NCBI GenBank assembly: GCA_948567375.1
Contig: OX419757.1
Location: 51,894,001 to 51,958,000, forward strand
Reading direction: 5' to 3'
DNA from: Lunularia cruciata
Taxonomy: Eukaryota; Streptophyta; Marchantiopsida; Lunulariales; Lunulariaceae
DNA: 64,000 bases
Made by a program: the position numbers and the translations under genes. A model generated the notes under the pieces. The model saw only the letters and a list, made by a program, of their open reading frames with translations, was not told the origin of the DNA and did not search any database. Position 1 is the first letter of the stretch, and every line of letters starts with the position of its first letter. This document shows positions 25,466-34,903 of the stretch, piece after piece.

Positions 25466-26285
25466 AGGCGACCGTCTAGGAAAAACAAACGATAGGAAGA
25501 CCCCATCAAGCCGTACAAGGGAGAGACAAAAAAGGTAACATGGGGCTAAGCCTCAATAGAATCTATATGAGAAATCTGCCCTACCGCACCTAAGATATCC
25601 GAACTATGCAAGTTGTACAGTCTACACACAACTGGCACATCCAAAGAAACATCACCTAATGTGATTGCTCTCCTATGGATTGCACCAGCCACTGCCCCTA
25701 TAGAGAAATGGACACACATTGTCTAAAATATGCTACAAAGTATGAGAGTGAGAATGGTACTCCACAATTCCTAACATGATAAGCTCTCATGCACTCCTTG
25801 ACAAATGTGTCAAATGTCGTGTCCATTGCTCCATATAACTCCAAGGCTAGAGGAAGAAAGAGGTGACCTTGTTGCATGCCCGTATACTTGGAGACCTTGC
25901 AACCTGCTGCTACACTTGCCGTCCATCCAGGGGGATGGGTAATCAATCCCTCCAAAACTGTATCCCGCATAGGGTCCATAACCATGACATCCGCTACTAT
26001 CACCTGATCATCTCAGACCTAGTATAAGTCTGCCCTGACACATTTCATCTGCAAAGCATATGAACACTCCTTCCAAGCCAAGTATCCACTCTCTCATGCC
26101 ATAGCAAACACTATGTCCCTAATGGCATCATGGGTAGCTATCCTCTATCCTCCAAAAGGACATTGTGTCATGTGGACCGCTGATGCATCTAGTGTAGAAC
26201 CACACTCACAAGTGAGTAACGAAGATGCAGATGGGTGGACCAAACCTATGCGATCATCACTATAGAGAAAGTTGCAGGTGCAAAC
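25466..26285 (-). mobile_element. LINE-like 5'-truncated element E
   Basis: Full-length match to B, with the common 3' end at the left and a minus frame (26003-25698) starting within the DV.VMDPMRD block. Upstream, stops break the part that corresponds to THDAIRD in B. Amino-acid positions are kept better than third bases. Confidence 0.6.
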
Positions 26286-26650
26286 TAAACCGCAATAATA
26301 TGGTAACATGAAAATCAACCCGGCTAGGGGTTTATATGGGACTGGACTTCTACTCTATTTTGGGTTACCAAATTTGGATAGAAGTCTAACTATTGCATCT
26401 CTAACCTTACTATATATGGCTAACTTTAATCCAGTTGGGATAGTTAACCCGGTACATGCAAAGCAGAGCCACTTTACCTCCTCATTGAAACATAAAGTTG
26501 TTTCATGTTACTTGTAAGTTAGACAATCCTCCTGAGGCATGCAAATGTAAAAGAAATTTTTAGCAGAATATGCATCCAAAGGTAATCCACATTCCTTGTA
26601 GAGGTTAAGTGCATATAAGTTAAGCAACCATATCAGCCAAACTTATGATG
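26286..26650. other. Left flank of copy 2
   Basis: No gene. Read on the minus strand, the last bases before the LTR piece (CATCATAAGTTTGGC..., 26617-26648) resemble the plus-strand sequence just right of the element at 44451-44480 (CATAAGTTGGCATGG...). The two flanks therefore carry inverted copies of a short sequence. Confidence 0.4.
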
Positions 26651-26743
26651 TCGTGTGTATATACAACATACATCGCTATCAACATCATACACTATAGAAG
26701 CACAACTCACACATAAGTCATACATAGACTCTAAAGTGCCACA
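26651..26743 (-). repeat. Displaced first ~105 bp of the copy 2 LTR
   Basis: Read on the minus strand this begins TGTGGCACTTTAGAG directly after the end of the full 3' LTR and follows the LTR start for about 93 bases (with a ~10-base gap), ending at CACGACA. This is the part missing from the truncated 5' LTR at 43922-44372. Confidence 0.72.
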
Positions 26744-27300
26744 ATAATCAGATTGCTTAACACTCTCAACTCAACTCAACTCAAATCAGTACTTGATCTG
26801 TCACTCTATAAACTGCCAACAATTGGGCATTGATTACAGTCAAGCCACACCCACTCAAGCATAGAGAATCCAGGTGACGCTCGCTGGCCTCTGTCCACCA
26901 TACCCAAGAACTTGAAGGCTCAACATCAAAGAAGTGAGCTCTTTGGAGCTCACTTCGAAACTATACCCCCCTGACTCGAGCTAGCATTGAAACCCTAATG
27001 GTCCCGTTGACAACACACTCAACGGTGCGAACGGTGCAAAGTGACGGTGGGCCCCACCGTGAAGTCAGTACCCCAAACACCAAATCAGACTGTCAGAAAG
27101 TAGTCCCTGAGAAACTACTAGAATAACTCTAACTACTATCACTGGAACTCCTGTGTCCGAGCAGCTGGATGCGGAACTACAAATGGTGTGATAGCTGTCG
27201 TGCGTATATACATCGCTACACAACATACATCACTGTCAACATCATACACTATAGAACCAAAACTCACACATAAGTCATACATAGACTCTAAAGTGCCACA
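26744..27300 (-). repeat. 3' LTR of copy 2 (full length, 557 bp)
   Basis: On the minus strand it starts TGTGGCAC directly after a GGGGGG-containing polypurine tract and runs to about ATCTGATTAT. The inner 450 bp (26744-27193) match 43922-44372 closely, including a palindromic GAGCTC..GAGCTCACTTC block. It carries CG-containing segments with transition differences between the two LTRs, consistent with moderate age. Confidence 0.85.
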
Positions 27301-27312
27301 ATTGCCCCCCTA
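27301..27312 (-). other. Polypurine tract of copy 2
   Basis: The minus strand reads CTAGGGGGGCAAT immediately before the LTR start TGTGGCAC. Copy 1 has the matching AAGGGAGCAAT at 10097-10107. The position fits the plus-strand primer site. Confidence 0.65.
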
Positions 27313-27468
27313 GCTGGCGGTTAGGTCCCCTAACTCCAGATAGCCATCTACTCTAAGTATGTGGTATACCTTCTAATGGGCAAAGATCAGGAGGCCAGGT
27401 GCTATGGAGCCCCATCGTTAGTCGCATGTCTGCAATCTATACCATATAAAGAATGAACTAGCTATAGG

Positions 27469-27834
27469 TCAAGTACATCTAGGACATAACCACTGTCGCT
27501 GAGGAACCACCGTGAGGGGAGGAGCCATATGCCATCCTCTCGAACAGCTATCACACACTAACATAGTAGCAGCTCCACCAGAAGAGCCACATAACATACA
27601 CCTCAAGCCTGCACATACAAGTGCCAAGCTTGGGTCCATAGTACCATCAATGTTTGGGAGGTGGCATGGCGCACAATTGCGCACATGATCCTTCCAAACA
27701 ACACCATCACGTCCTTCTAACACAAGGACTCCAGATGGCAAAACCTCGCGCACTCTCAAGATAGTGCGGCCTGTAGAAACATCAAGTGTCATCGGTGTTG
27801 TCTACTGTAGATATACATAGTCACCTGGATGAAA
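27469..27834 (-). pseudogene. Integrase C-terminal tail with PHD finger, copy 2
   Basis: The ORF at 27792-27469 continues the pol frame after in-frame stops. Residues 12-48 (LRVREVLPSGVLVLEGRDG...) form the integrase C-terminal region. Residues 65-106 form a PHD-type zinc finger: C65-x2-C68, C80-x2-C83, H88 and C103-x2-C106 with the usual Trp (W101) before the last pair. PHD fingers read histone tails. The Cys expected three residues after the His is missing because 15 in-frame bases present in copy 1 are gone here. The stop (TGA) is shared with copy 1 and is likely the native end of pol. Confidence 0.75.
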
Positions 27835-28893
27835 TCAACGGATCGAGGGTTTATAACCTCCTCCTTGAATGGTAGCATAGCGTAAAGTATCTTTATGCTG
27901 AGCAATTGCCAAGTTCTCAAAAGCCATCGGCATCACTCTCCAAAAGATCTTTGCCCGTTGAGAACATGCGCTCATCCATACATCGGGGTCATCCAAGTCC
28001 AAAACTACAGTAGCATCTCGACGAATGGCTGCAGGTAAATCTGGATCTTGTCCATAGAGTAGAAAGTATGGAGAGAAGGATGCTAAGGAGGCTTGCCGGC
28101 TGAACCGATAGTCCATGGCCAACCAAGGTAACTGGAGATCCCAATCTCCCAAGTGGCCTCTTTGCAAACCATACTTTTGCAATCCTCTCTTCACCGTCTG
28201 AACCACTCTCTCTGCTAAGCCATCTGCCTCAAGGTGATCTCGGGATGTCGTACGATGATCAATCAAAGCCTTGTCACACAAGACCTAAAACTCCCCCAAG
28301 AACTCTGTACCCTGATCAGTCAAAACCTCAGCTGGTGCACCAAAATGACTAAGAACTTGATCCAGGAATGAGTAAGTTGTCCCTTCACTAGACTTGTCAG
28401 GAAGTGCCACCAACTCAATCCACTTGGAGAAGTGCTCCACCATCACCAAAACATACCGATGATGTCTCACAGTCAGTGGTAAAGGTTCGGCAAAGTCCAA
28501 ACTCCAACGGTAACCCAATCCCATGATAGGTAATGGGTGTAATTGTGGCGTAGGAGCATTGAATGATGCTCTAACTTGGTCACAAACCATACATCTGGCA
28601 ACAAACTGTTGTACCTCGGTCTGCATACTGCGCCACCAATAATGACTCTGAAGTAAGCTATATGTATGCTTTACTCCAAAATGTCCTAGCTCCTCATGAA
28701 CATGACGGACCAATTATGGTCTCTGTGCTAGAAGTGGTACTACTCGCACTCTACCATCCTCCCATACACGCAAAAGGTGTCTACCCTCCAATCTGGCTCG
28801 CTAAAGAACACGGTCTCTCTCCTTGGCCCCAACTGTGCCACCCACAACACCAGTGCGAAGATAGTCCATCACTAAGACATCATCATGAATGTC
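27835..28893 (-). pseudogene. Integrase, copy 2
   Basis: Inserts the reverse-transcribed DNA into the genome. The HHCC zinc-binding domain is seen in VRHVHEELGHFG ... CMVCDQ (about 28710-28590). The catalytic core shows D in SLDF, D in LTDQGTEF and E in DGLAERV, the D,D-35-E pattern. Two long ORFs, 28713-28285 and 28281-27835, are in the same frame, separated by one TAG (28285-28287). Copy 1 has a TAG at the same codon. Further in-frame stops lie at 28714-28716 and upstream. Confidence 0.88.
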
Positions 28894-29540
28894 TCACTGA
28901 ACTGTACCAATATCTTCACTCTTTGGATCTGTGACCTCAATAACTCCTCCTGTATGTGCTAAGAGAGATACCACCAAAGTCTCTGCAAATATACATAGAA
29001 AGGCCAATGCATGCCAACCTGGCACCATCTCCTCATCTGTCTCACCATGCCAACGTGCTCCGGTCTGATCCTGCTGGCTGGGACATGGGTTTCTACTCAA
29101 CCCATCTGCATCACGGTTCACCACTCCAGGTCTATGAACAACCGTGAAATCATACTCTTGTAAAATCAGAGCTCATCGTGCAAGCTTCCCTGAAAGCTTG
29201 TCGGACTCCATCAACCACTTCAGCGGCTGATGATCAGTGATGAGAGTGAAAGGGTTACCAAATAGGTAACATCGGAAATGTGCTACTGCCCAAACTGCTG
29301 CCAAGCACTCTCCCTCATATAAACTATACTTTGCCTCCGCTGAATTGTTGGAGCGACTAGCATAGGCTACCACAAACTCCTTCTCCTCATCATCATGTTG
29401 GGTGAGCACCGCTCCAAGCCCCAACATACTCCAATCAGTATGAACCTAAAATGGTCGTCCCTTGATCGGTATCCTCAAAATAGGAGCAGATGTCAACCTC
29501 TCCTTGAGCTCTACAAAAGCTCTCTCTTGCTCATCTCCCT
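28894..29540 (-). pseudogene. RNase H domain, copy 2
   Basis: Degrades the RNA strand during reverse transcription. Visible blocks are HTDWS (first acidic residue), GAVLTQHDDEEKEFVVAYAS, EGECLAAVWA (second acidic residue) and TDHQPLKWL (third). A TGA at 29173-29175 is a Trp codon (TGG) in copy 1. The following ORF (29124-28894) is the linker to integrase. The frame is the same as RT and integrase. Confidence 0.85.
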
Positions 29541-30480
29541 AACACCACTCCTGTGTAAGCTTGGTCAGCTTCGTCAAGACCTTGGAAATGGCACTAAATC
29601 CTCTAACATAGCGGCGATAAAAGTTTACCAACCCAAGGAATGCTCGCACTCTGCTCACATCCATAGGCCGAGGAATACGTGCAATAGCCTCTACCTTGGT
29701 CTGCTGAACACCAAGTCCTTTGGGGTAGATAGTGTGACCCAAATACTCAACCTGCTTGTGGAAGAACCTACACTTCCCAGGATGTAATTTGAGTCCATGA
29801 GATCTCAACCTCTCAAACACCTCCAACAACTATCTCTCATGCTCCTCCACAGTAGTGCTATAAACCAAAATGTCATCAATATAGCACCGAGCAAAATCCA
29901 ATCCAGCTAGGATCCTATCCATAACCCTCTGGAACTCAGCGGGAGCGTTCTTCAACCCAAATGGTAAGAACCTCCACTGATATAACACATCCTTGCCGTG
30001 AGGATCAATAGCCCAAAATGATGTCTTGGACTTATCCTCCCTGTCCCTGATCGGCAACTGATGATATCCCACTCAAAGATCCAAAGTACTGAAGACCTTT
30101 GCATGCCCAATCGCATCAAAAATCTACTCCGGTGTAGGCATGGCATACCAATCAGCCCTGGTCTGTAGGTTGATAGGACAGTAATCTCCACACATCCGCC
30201 TATCTGTATAGTTGCCATGCATATCCTTCTTGGCTGGCATCACTATCGCTGATGCATACTCTCCATGTGAAATCTCCACCAAACCAGCCTCAAAAAGGTC
30301 ACTACTCCGGCTCTGAATCAATGTCCTCTCTATCTCACTATATCAATAAGGACGGCAGAAAACTGGTGTGTCGCTAGTCAGCTCAATCCGTATACCAAGT
30401 CCCTTTAGAGCACCCAAATCCTTCATATTAAAGGCAAAGCAACTCGTGTGACTCCTCAAGAACCTCCAAACCCTCCGTCT
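29541..30480 (-). pseudogene. Reverse transcriptase, copy 2
   Basis: Copies element RNA into DNA. From the N-terminus: a leader FAFNMKDLGALKGLG, then RMCGDYCPIN, LDL-stop-VGYHQLPI, FLPFGLKNAPAEFQRVM, the catalytic YIDD (29872-29883) followed by ILVYS, and the thumb block KQVEYLGHTIY...RAFLGLVNFYRRYV. All belong to one frame, with stops at 30124-30126, about 30075, 29830-29832 and 29539-29541. Catalytic residues are intact. The YIDD motif and FGLKNAPAEFQ are typical of Ty3/gypsy RTs. Confidence 0.92.
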
Positions 30481-30889
30481 TTCCTCTCCAGTAAGCTTGG
30501 GTCCAAGATCTGGCTCCCAAGTATCCTCTATAACTGTAGTAGGAGTGGAAGACGTATTGACTGGCTGCTACACTGGGCCCTTGGGAGCAATAGTGTCATG
30601 CTCCCAACCACTAGAGGTCCCAACCTCTGTGTGAAAAACTCCCTCCACTCTGGCTGCAAGCTCCACACATCCTCTAGTTGCATCCCATGTGGACCAAGGG
30701 TGTAATCTAAGTAGCCCACGCTCACCTAGATGGACTCCAAGTAGACCACTCTCCCTAGTAGCTACTGGATGTGTCCCAAGAATACCCTGTCCACTCGGTC
30801 CATTGCCCCTAGCATGTGCCTGAATTGTCTCGATAGGCACAAGGCTCACAAGTGTCCGAGTGGTGATGCCTATCAAGCGCATCCTACGC
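30481..30889 (-). pseudogene. Linker between methyltransferase and RT, copy 2
   Basis: Part of the long open stretch 30954-30568. It contains a Gly/Leu-rich segment with imperfect repeats (GLLGVHLGERGLLRLHPW) and then VELAARVEGVFHTEVG. The same segment is kept in copy 1 near 6220-6350. I recognise no domain; conservation in both copies suggests it is translated as part of pol. Confidence 0.6.
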
Positions 30890-31860
30890 TGCTCTGCCAA
30901 GCCAAGGCTCACAATCCAAGTCAAATAGTTCAGGTCCATAGCCTGACCTAACACCTGACGCCTAGATGCCTCTTACACTGCTAGAACAGCGATAATACCG
31001 GTGCAAAAACCCATCGCCCGCTCTCTCTCATCAGCATTGGGCTCCACCAACTGCTATAACTATGAGTCTCAAACAAGTCCAGGTCCTCCCTCTCAAAAAG
31101 CATGAGAGCCTGGGAAACTCATGAGTGTGGGAAATGCAGCTCTAGGCTGTCCAACTAGGTTCACCACTGCCACAGGTGACCTATCAGCCACTACCACTGT
31201 ATAAGACTGACGTCCAGCATCCAAGATATCATCAACAAGAATGTGGTCTAGTCGCTGAATCCCATCATAACTACGTTGTAGAACCTCTCTGGGTAAGAGG
31301 TTCGTCCACCAAAGACGAAGACCATGAGCCCGTGATCCCACTCTGGCTGCATCTAACAATACAGCAGGTCCCATCCATGAATGGACCTGATCTGTACTCG
31401 CCACCACTCTAGTGCGAGAATCACCCATCAATGGAACGTTCTCCAAAAGGTAAGCTGGAGAAACAGACTAATGAACCTGGAGATGTTGTAGTATCCGTAA
31501 TATCTCCCAAAACACACCAGAACGAGGATCCTAAAGACCCAAACCATGGCCCGCACGTGTATGTCCCTAACATGGCCATCCAAAAATCACCAAGTGAATA
31601 GGCCCATGTCTCTCTAGGTCATGCGCCCCCAGTAAGGAAATGTCTCTTGGTAAGGCCTTCTGGTTACCTTTGATTGCTAACATCGGTAATAACTCCGGAT
31701 ACCGATAGGCCAAGTGTGTTACATGATGTAGAGAGACTCGCCTAGTAGTCTCATCTCTCTCTACATACAAGTACCTCTGTACTTGTATACCCGCCTGTAA
31801 CACCGCAGCTAGTCCGGTGTTGATCCCACCAAACAACTCCAATAGACATATCTCCTCTAC
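30890..31860 (-). pseudogene. DNMT3-like C5-cytosine DNA methyltransferase domain, copy 2
   Basis: The catalytic motifs occur in the right order in one frame. Motif I is ELFGGINTGLAAVL (31839 downward) followed by GIQVQRYLYVE. Motif IV is VIFGWPC, directly followed by a TAG (31567-31569). Then DPRSGVFWEILRIL, motif VI ENVPLM (31443), LDAARVGSRAHGLRLWWTN (motif VIII region, about 31300-31355), FPTLMSFPGSHAF, EREREMGF (motif IX region, about 31020) and LGQAMDLNYLTWI (motif X region, about 30930). F.GI.TGL, GIQV.RY and ERE..GF point to the DNMT3/DRM side rather than DNMT1 or CMT. The family transfers a methyl group from SAM to C5 of cytosine. No separate promoter or LTR surrounds it. About eight in-frame stops make this copy inactive. 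Confidence 0.9.
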
Positions 31861-32620
31861 TAGATACTACCAAGCAATGAGTGTGGTATCCAGAGGTGTC
31901 AAAGAAATCGCCTCTGGAGGCTCATCCTCACACTCATCCCCTGATGGTACGAAGGCTCCACTCCAAGCCTACTGCACCAACTGATATGCATGCTGCTGCA
32001 ATGCCTCCTCTGAACTCCACAATGGAACATCCAAGGTAGATGGAACAATCCCACTCGTACTCCAAAGCCGAGTGATCTCCTCTGGTACTAGAGTATCCTC
32101 TGCATGGGCGTTCCCCTCCAACAAGTCACCAGGCCAAGTAACTGCACTACTGAAAGCTAAAATTGATGCTACCATGGTCCCGGACTGTAGTGAGCCGAGA
32201 CTGCCACTACTGAAGCGTACTGGTAGGCGACATACCCGTCCCTCACCAGACTGCCAACCAGGTGTATAAGAGGTTGTCTCCTCCCAATAGTCAATGCTGA
32301 AACCCATAGGGTATAACACTGCTCTCCCAACTAGCACATCATATGACTCAGTTATCATCGCAATAGCCTGAGCTCTCACCACCAAGCTATCAGTCGGATG
32401 ACCAGGCTGAACCTGGACAACAAGTTCCCCACGTGTGATGTACTGTGTCAAACCACCACCTAGAGATGTCTGGATCTGAAATGGACACCTCTCCACATCG
32501 GCTTCTGTAACTCCAGACCGACAACTACAGCCTTCCCCAACATAAGGGGCTGCGCACCAGAGTCTAACAAGACTCTCTATGGTGTATAGACCTTCCCTGA
32601 AGGTCCCACCAAACAAAAAA
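31861..32620 (-). pseudogene. Aspartic protease and following spacer, copy 2
   Basis: The retropepsin active site is LLDSGAQPL (about 32560-32590), just after a TAG at 32577-32579 region that interrupts the frame. A single base is missing near 32508 relative to copy 1, shifting the frame to that of the ORF 32616-31969. The flap-side strand reads YDVLVGRAVLYPMG. The ~150-residue region between protease and methyltransferase is acidic and unrecognised (LWSSEEALQQHAYQLVQ). It ends at a TAG (31969-31971) and continues in the same frame to the methyltransferase. Confidence 0.8.
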
Positions 32621-33095
32621 TCCCCCTCTGGTTATCCAATAGGACAACACCAGGTGTAAACAGCGCTCTCTCAAAGGCCGGTCTAGCTGGCAACTCCTCC
32701 AGTCTAGCCGCTGCTGCCTGCCATAAACCACTGGTCACTGAACGGATCTCATGCTCCTCAACCAAGTCAGCTCCACTACCAACCACCTCTACTCTAGTAG
32801 TAGGAACTGCACCATCCCTACTATCACACAACGTGGCAGCAAACCGGAATACTGGAGCTGGGTCAACTCCCAATGTAAACATATCACTGGCTGAAAACAA
32901 AGGATGCCGCATAATCAGCTGAGCCGCCCCCAACATCATGCTAGACTCAGTCTGTGTAGTAGTAGGTGGCTGACTAGTAGGTACTTCATCAGGTACTCCA
33001 TCACCACCTACCACACCTACACTGGGACGTCTAGGAACCATGGATGTTGTCTGCAATGCCTCAGATAGCATGAAAGACTGGGGAAGTCTGACCTA
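32621..33095 (-). pseudogene. gag-protease junction region, copy 2
   Basis: The ORF 33071-32577 follows the TAG at 33093-33095 without a frame change. Its product includes LGAAQLIMRHPLFSASDMF and LVGPSGKVYTP leading straight into the protease. Copy 1 has a stop (TAA) at the same gag codon. That stop may therefore be the natural gag terminator with readthrough into pol, or a repeated Gln-codon mutation. I recognise no domain in this segment. Confidence 0.55.
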
Positions 33096-33999
33096 TCTCC
33101 CAACCTCTCCTCTCTGTGGGTCCAACTCCACTGATGCTCCTCTAGGCTCTGGAGCACGTACTGCACTCCTAGTCATTGCTACAGATGCATCCACCTATGC
33201 TGCTCTGCACATGAAGTCCAAAGCATCTCTATCACTAGCATATGAGGTAGAAGCCTTAGCACCCAAATCTGATCTCCTCTGAGCAATAGCCATACTAGCC
33301 AATCTCTGTTCCAACTACTCAATCCGAGTAGCCATAGTTGTGTCAGAAGTAAGGGCAGGTATTGCACCCCTACTAGGTGTAGATCCTCTACCACCACCTC
33401 TACCACCTCGTCTTCCATGAACTAGAGCTCCTCTACTACCTGCCATAGCAACTCTACCACTCCATAACTCCGGGTGTAGGTCAAAACACCGGTCCCTAGT
33501 GTGACCAAATCTGTGGCAGTGCTCACACTGCCTCTGTGCTGGTTGTGATGCACCCGAGGTATCAGGTCCGCTGCCTTGAGTACACTCTCTCCTATGGTGA
33601 GATCCACCACAAGTCCAACAAGCAACACCACCACTCACTAGCTGCTATTGACCCGAAAATGAGAGTAAGGGTCTAACTCCACTAGGCCCTCCACTCGCTC
33701 CATAGGATATGGGCTGTCCACCCTGTCCTCAAAAACCAACTGGGCATGGTGCACTCTGCTGCACTCTAGAAGAAGTCACAGCCGTGGATGAGGTCTCCCT
33801 ACCAAATCCAGATGTCGCCACTCTCTCCTCCACCATGTTGAGCTCAATACGCTCAACCAAACCAAAGACTACTGCCAAAGTGGGCGAAGTAGCCTGCATC
33901 AACGTAGCATCATGAACTCTACGTCGCAACTCCCTGTCCAGTATCCCATACCAAAACTGGACTACTTGGGCCTCAGTAACTCCCTGAGTGAAATTGATC
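33096..33999 (-). pseudogene. gag C-terminal part with two zinc knuckles, copy 2
   Basis: Continues the capsid after the inserted element: NFTQGVTEAQVVQFWYGILD then VFGLVERIELNMVEERV. Two CCHC knuckles follow, CWTCGGSHHRREC and CEHCHRFGHTRDRC (about 33610-33490), then a Gly/Arg-rich tail. Stops interrupt at 33729-33731 (TGA, likely from CGA) and about 33650 (TAG). Two knuckles in tandem are characteristic of RNA-binding nucleocapsid regions. This part was cut from the N-terminal part by the insertion at 34000-41827. Confidence 0.82.
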
Positions 34000-34691
34000 T
34001 GTAACACCCATTTGTGCATGTGTGTGGTATTGTGATATTTAGCTTGGTATTACAAGTACTTAAGAGATATTATTTATATAGAGATAAAGGATGGTTCTAT
34101 ATTAGTCATGGTTAGCTTAAGTTAGTCATAGCTAAGATAGATGGGACCTTACTTTAGAGGAAGTAGAAAAGATGAGCACCACTATTTTGGATTTTAGTGT
34201 GTTGACTTGGTATTATTCCTAGGTGTTTGGCTTTGGGGAAAGAGTTGAGAACTCTTGGGCCCGCAAGCCTTTTTGTTTTGGATTCTTCTTTAGTCCAAGG
34301 ATAGCCCATGTGAAGGAATCCTTGCTTTAGTGGTTGGGTCAAGATAAGACCACATGCTTAGGAGAATATGCCCATGTGAATGGATATTCCTTTCTACTTT
34401 TTGACTTTACTTGACTTTTAGTCTAGTAACTTGAGTTACTACGGTAATTAGTAACTTTGGTACGTAACTATTTCACAAGTATATAAACAAGGAGTGAGGA
34501 GGTACTCATCATCCTTTCATTTGCAACTATCTCTCTCTCATTGAGTTCTCTAGTGAGCAATGTCTTGAGTCTTGGAGTGTTAGCCTTGGAGGAGTATGAT
34601 GGAATTGGGGTTCCTTGCCTTCTTAGTCCATGGTGCGCTACCATAATAGCCATCAGAGGTTCATCCTGAGTGAGAGACAGGCCGGCTCACA
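34000..34691 (+). repeat. 5' LTR of the young element
   Basis: Starts TGTAACACCC and ends GGCTCACA. By direct reading it differs from the 3' LTR at three positions, all transitions (A/G in GCTTAGGRGAA, A/G in GATGGRRTTGG, T/C in GGCYCACA). A TATA box (TATATAAA, 34480-34487) lies about 210 bp before the LTR end. Confidence 0.97.
34480..34487 (+). promoter_or_regulatory. LTR TATA box
   Basis: TATATAAAC at offset 480 of the LTR (also at 41616-41623 in the 3' LTR), in a context followed by a GGAGTGAGGAGGT stretch. It is the only strong TATA motif near the middle-to-end of the LTR and probably drives the element RNA. Confidence 0.6.
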
Positions 34692-34695
34692 TTTT

Positions 34696-34713
34696 TGGTT
34701 CCGTTGCCAGGAC
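34696..34713 (+). other. Primer-binding site, tRNA-Asp type
   Basis: TGGTTCCGTTGCCAGGAC starts five bases after the 5' LTR. It resembles the complement of the 3' end of plant tRNA-Asp (TGGCGCCGTTGCCGGGGA), the usual primer site of Tat/Athila-type elements, at about 13 of 18 positions. The mismatches could be lineage-specific. Confidence 0.6.
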
Positions 34714-34732
34714 CTCTCTAGAAGGCAAGATA

Positions 34733-34903
34733 ATGTTCCGCGTCCAATTCTACATTAGGCAGAAGGAGGCTATGAGAGCTCACTTGGAGAGAACATTAGG
34801 AGAGGAGAGGGCTGAACTTATGTTAGAGAACCAAGATCCATTTGTATACCCTGTAGTTCATTATGATGTCTTTGAGGTGATTTTGTACATCTTGTACACA
34901 TGA
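34733..34903 (+). CDS. Leader ORF a, ~56-residue protein homologous to leader ORF c
   Basis: The first ATG after the primer-binding site opens a 56-codon frame. Its product contains MRAHLERTLG and LENQDPFVYPVVHYD and ends ILYILYT. The same spacing of residues recurs in the ORF at 36028-36192 (MR..L..TLG...A....LE...PFV.P.V.Y......YILY). Two related small proteins therefore flank the zinc-knuckle ORF. Function unknown; no signal peptide or catalytic motif. Whether it is translated is not shown by the sequence, but the shared pattern argues for a protein rather than chance. Confidence 0.5.
   Translation: MFRVQFYIRQKEAMRAHLERTLGEERAELMLENQDPFVYPVVHYDVFEVILYILYT

Noticed and set aside
33996-34000. 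5-bp target duplication for the young element
   Set aside because: The base before GATC on the left (T) does not match the right flank, and the empty site in copy 1 shows only GATC shared; 4 bp is the supported length.
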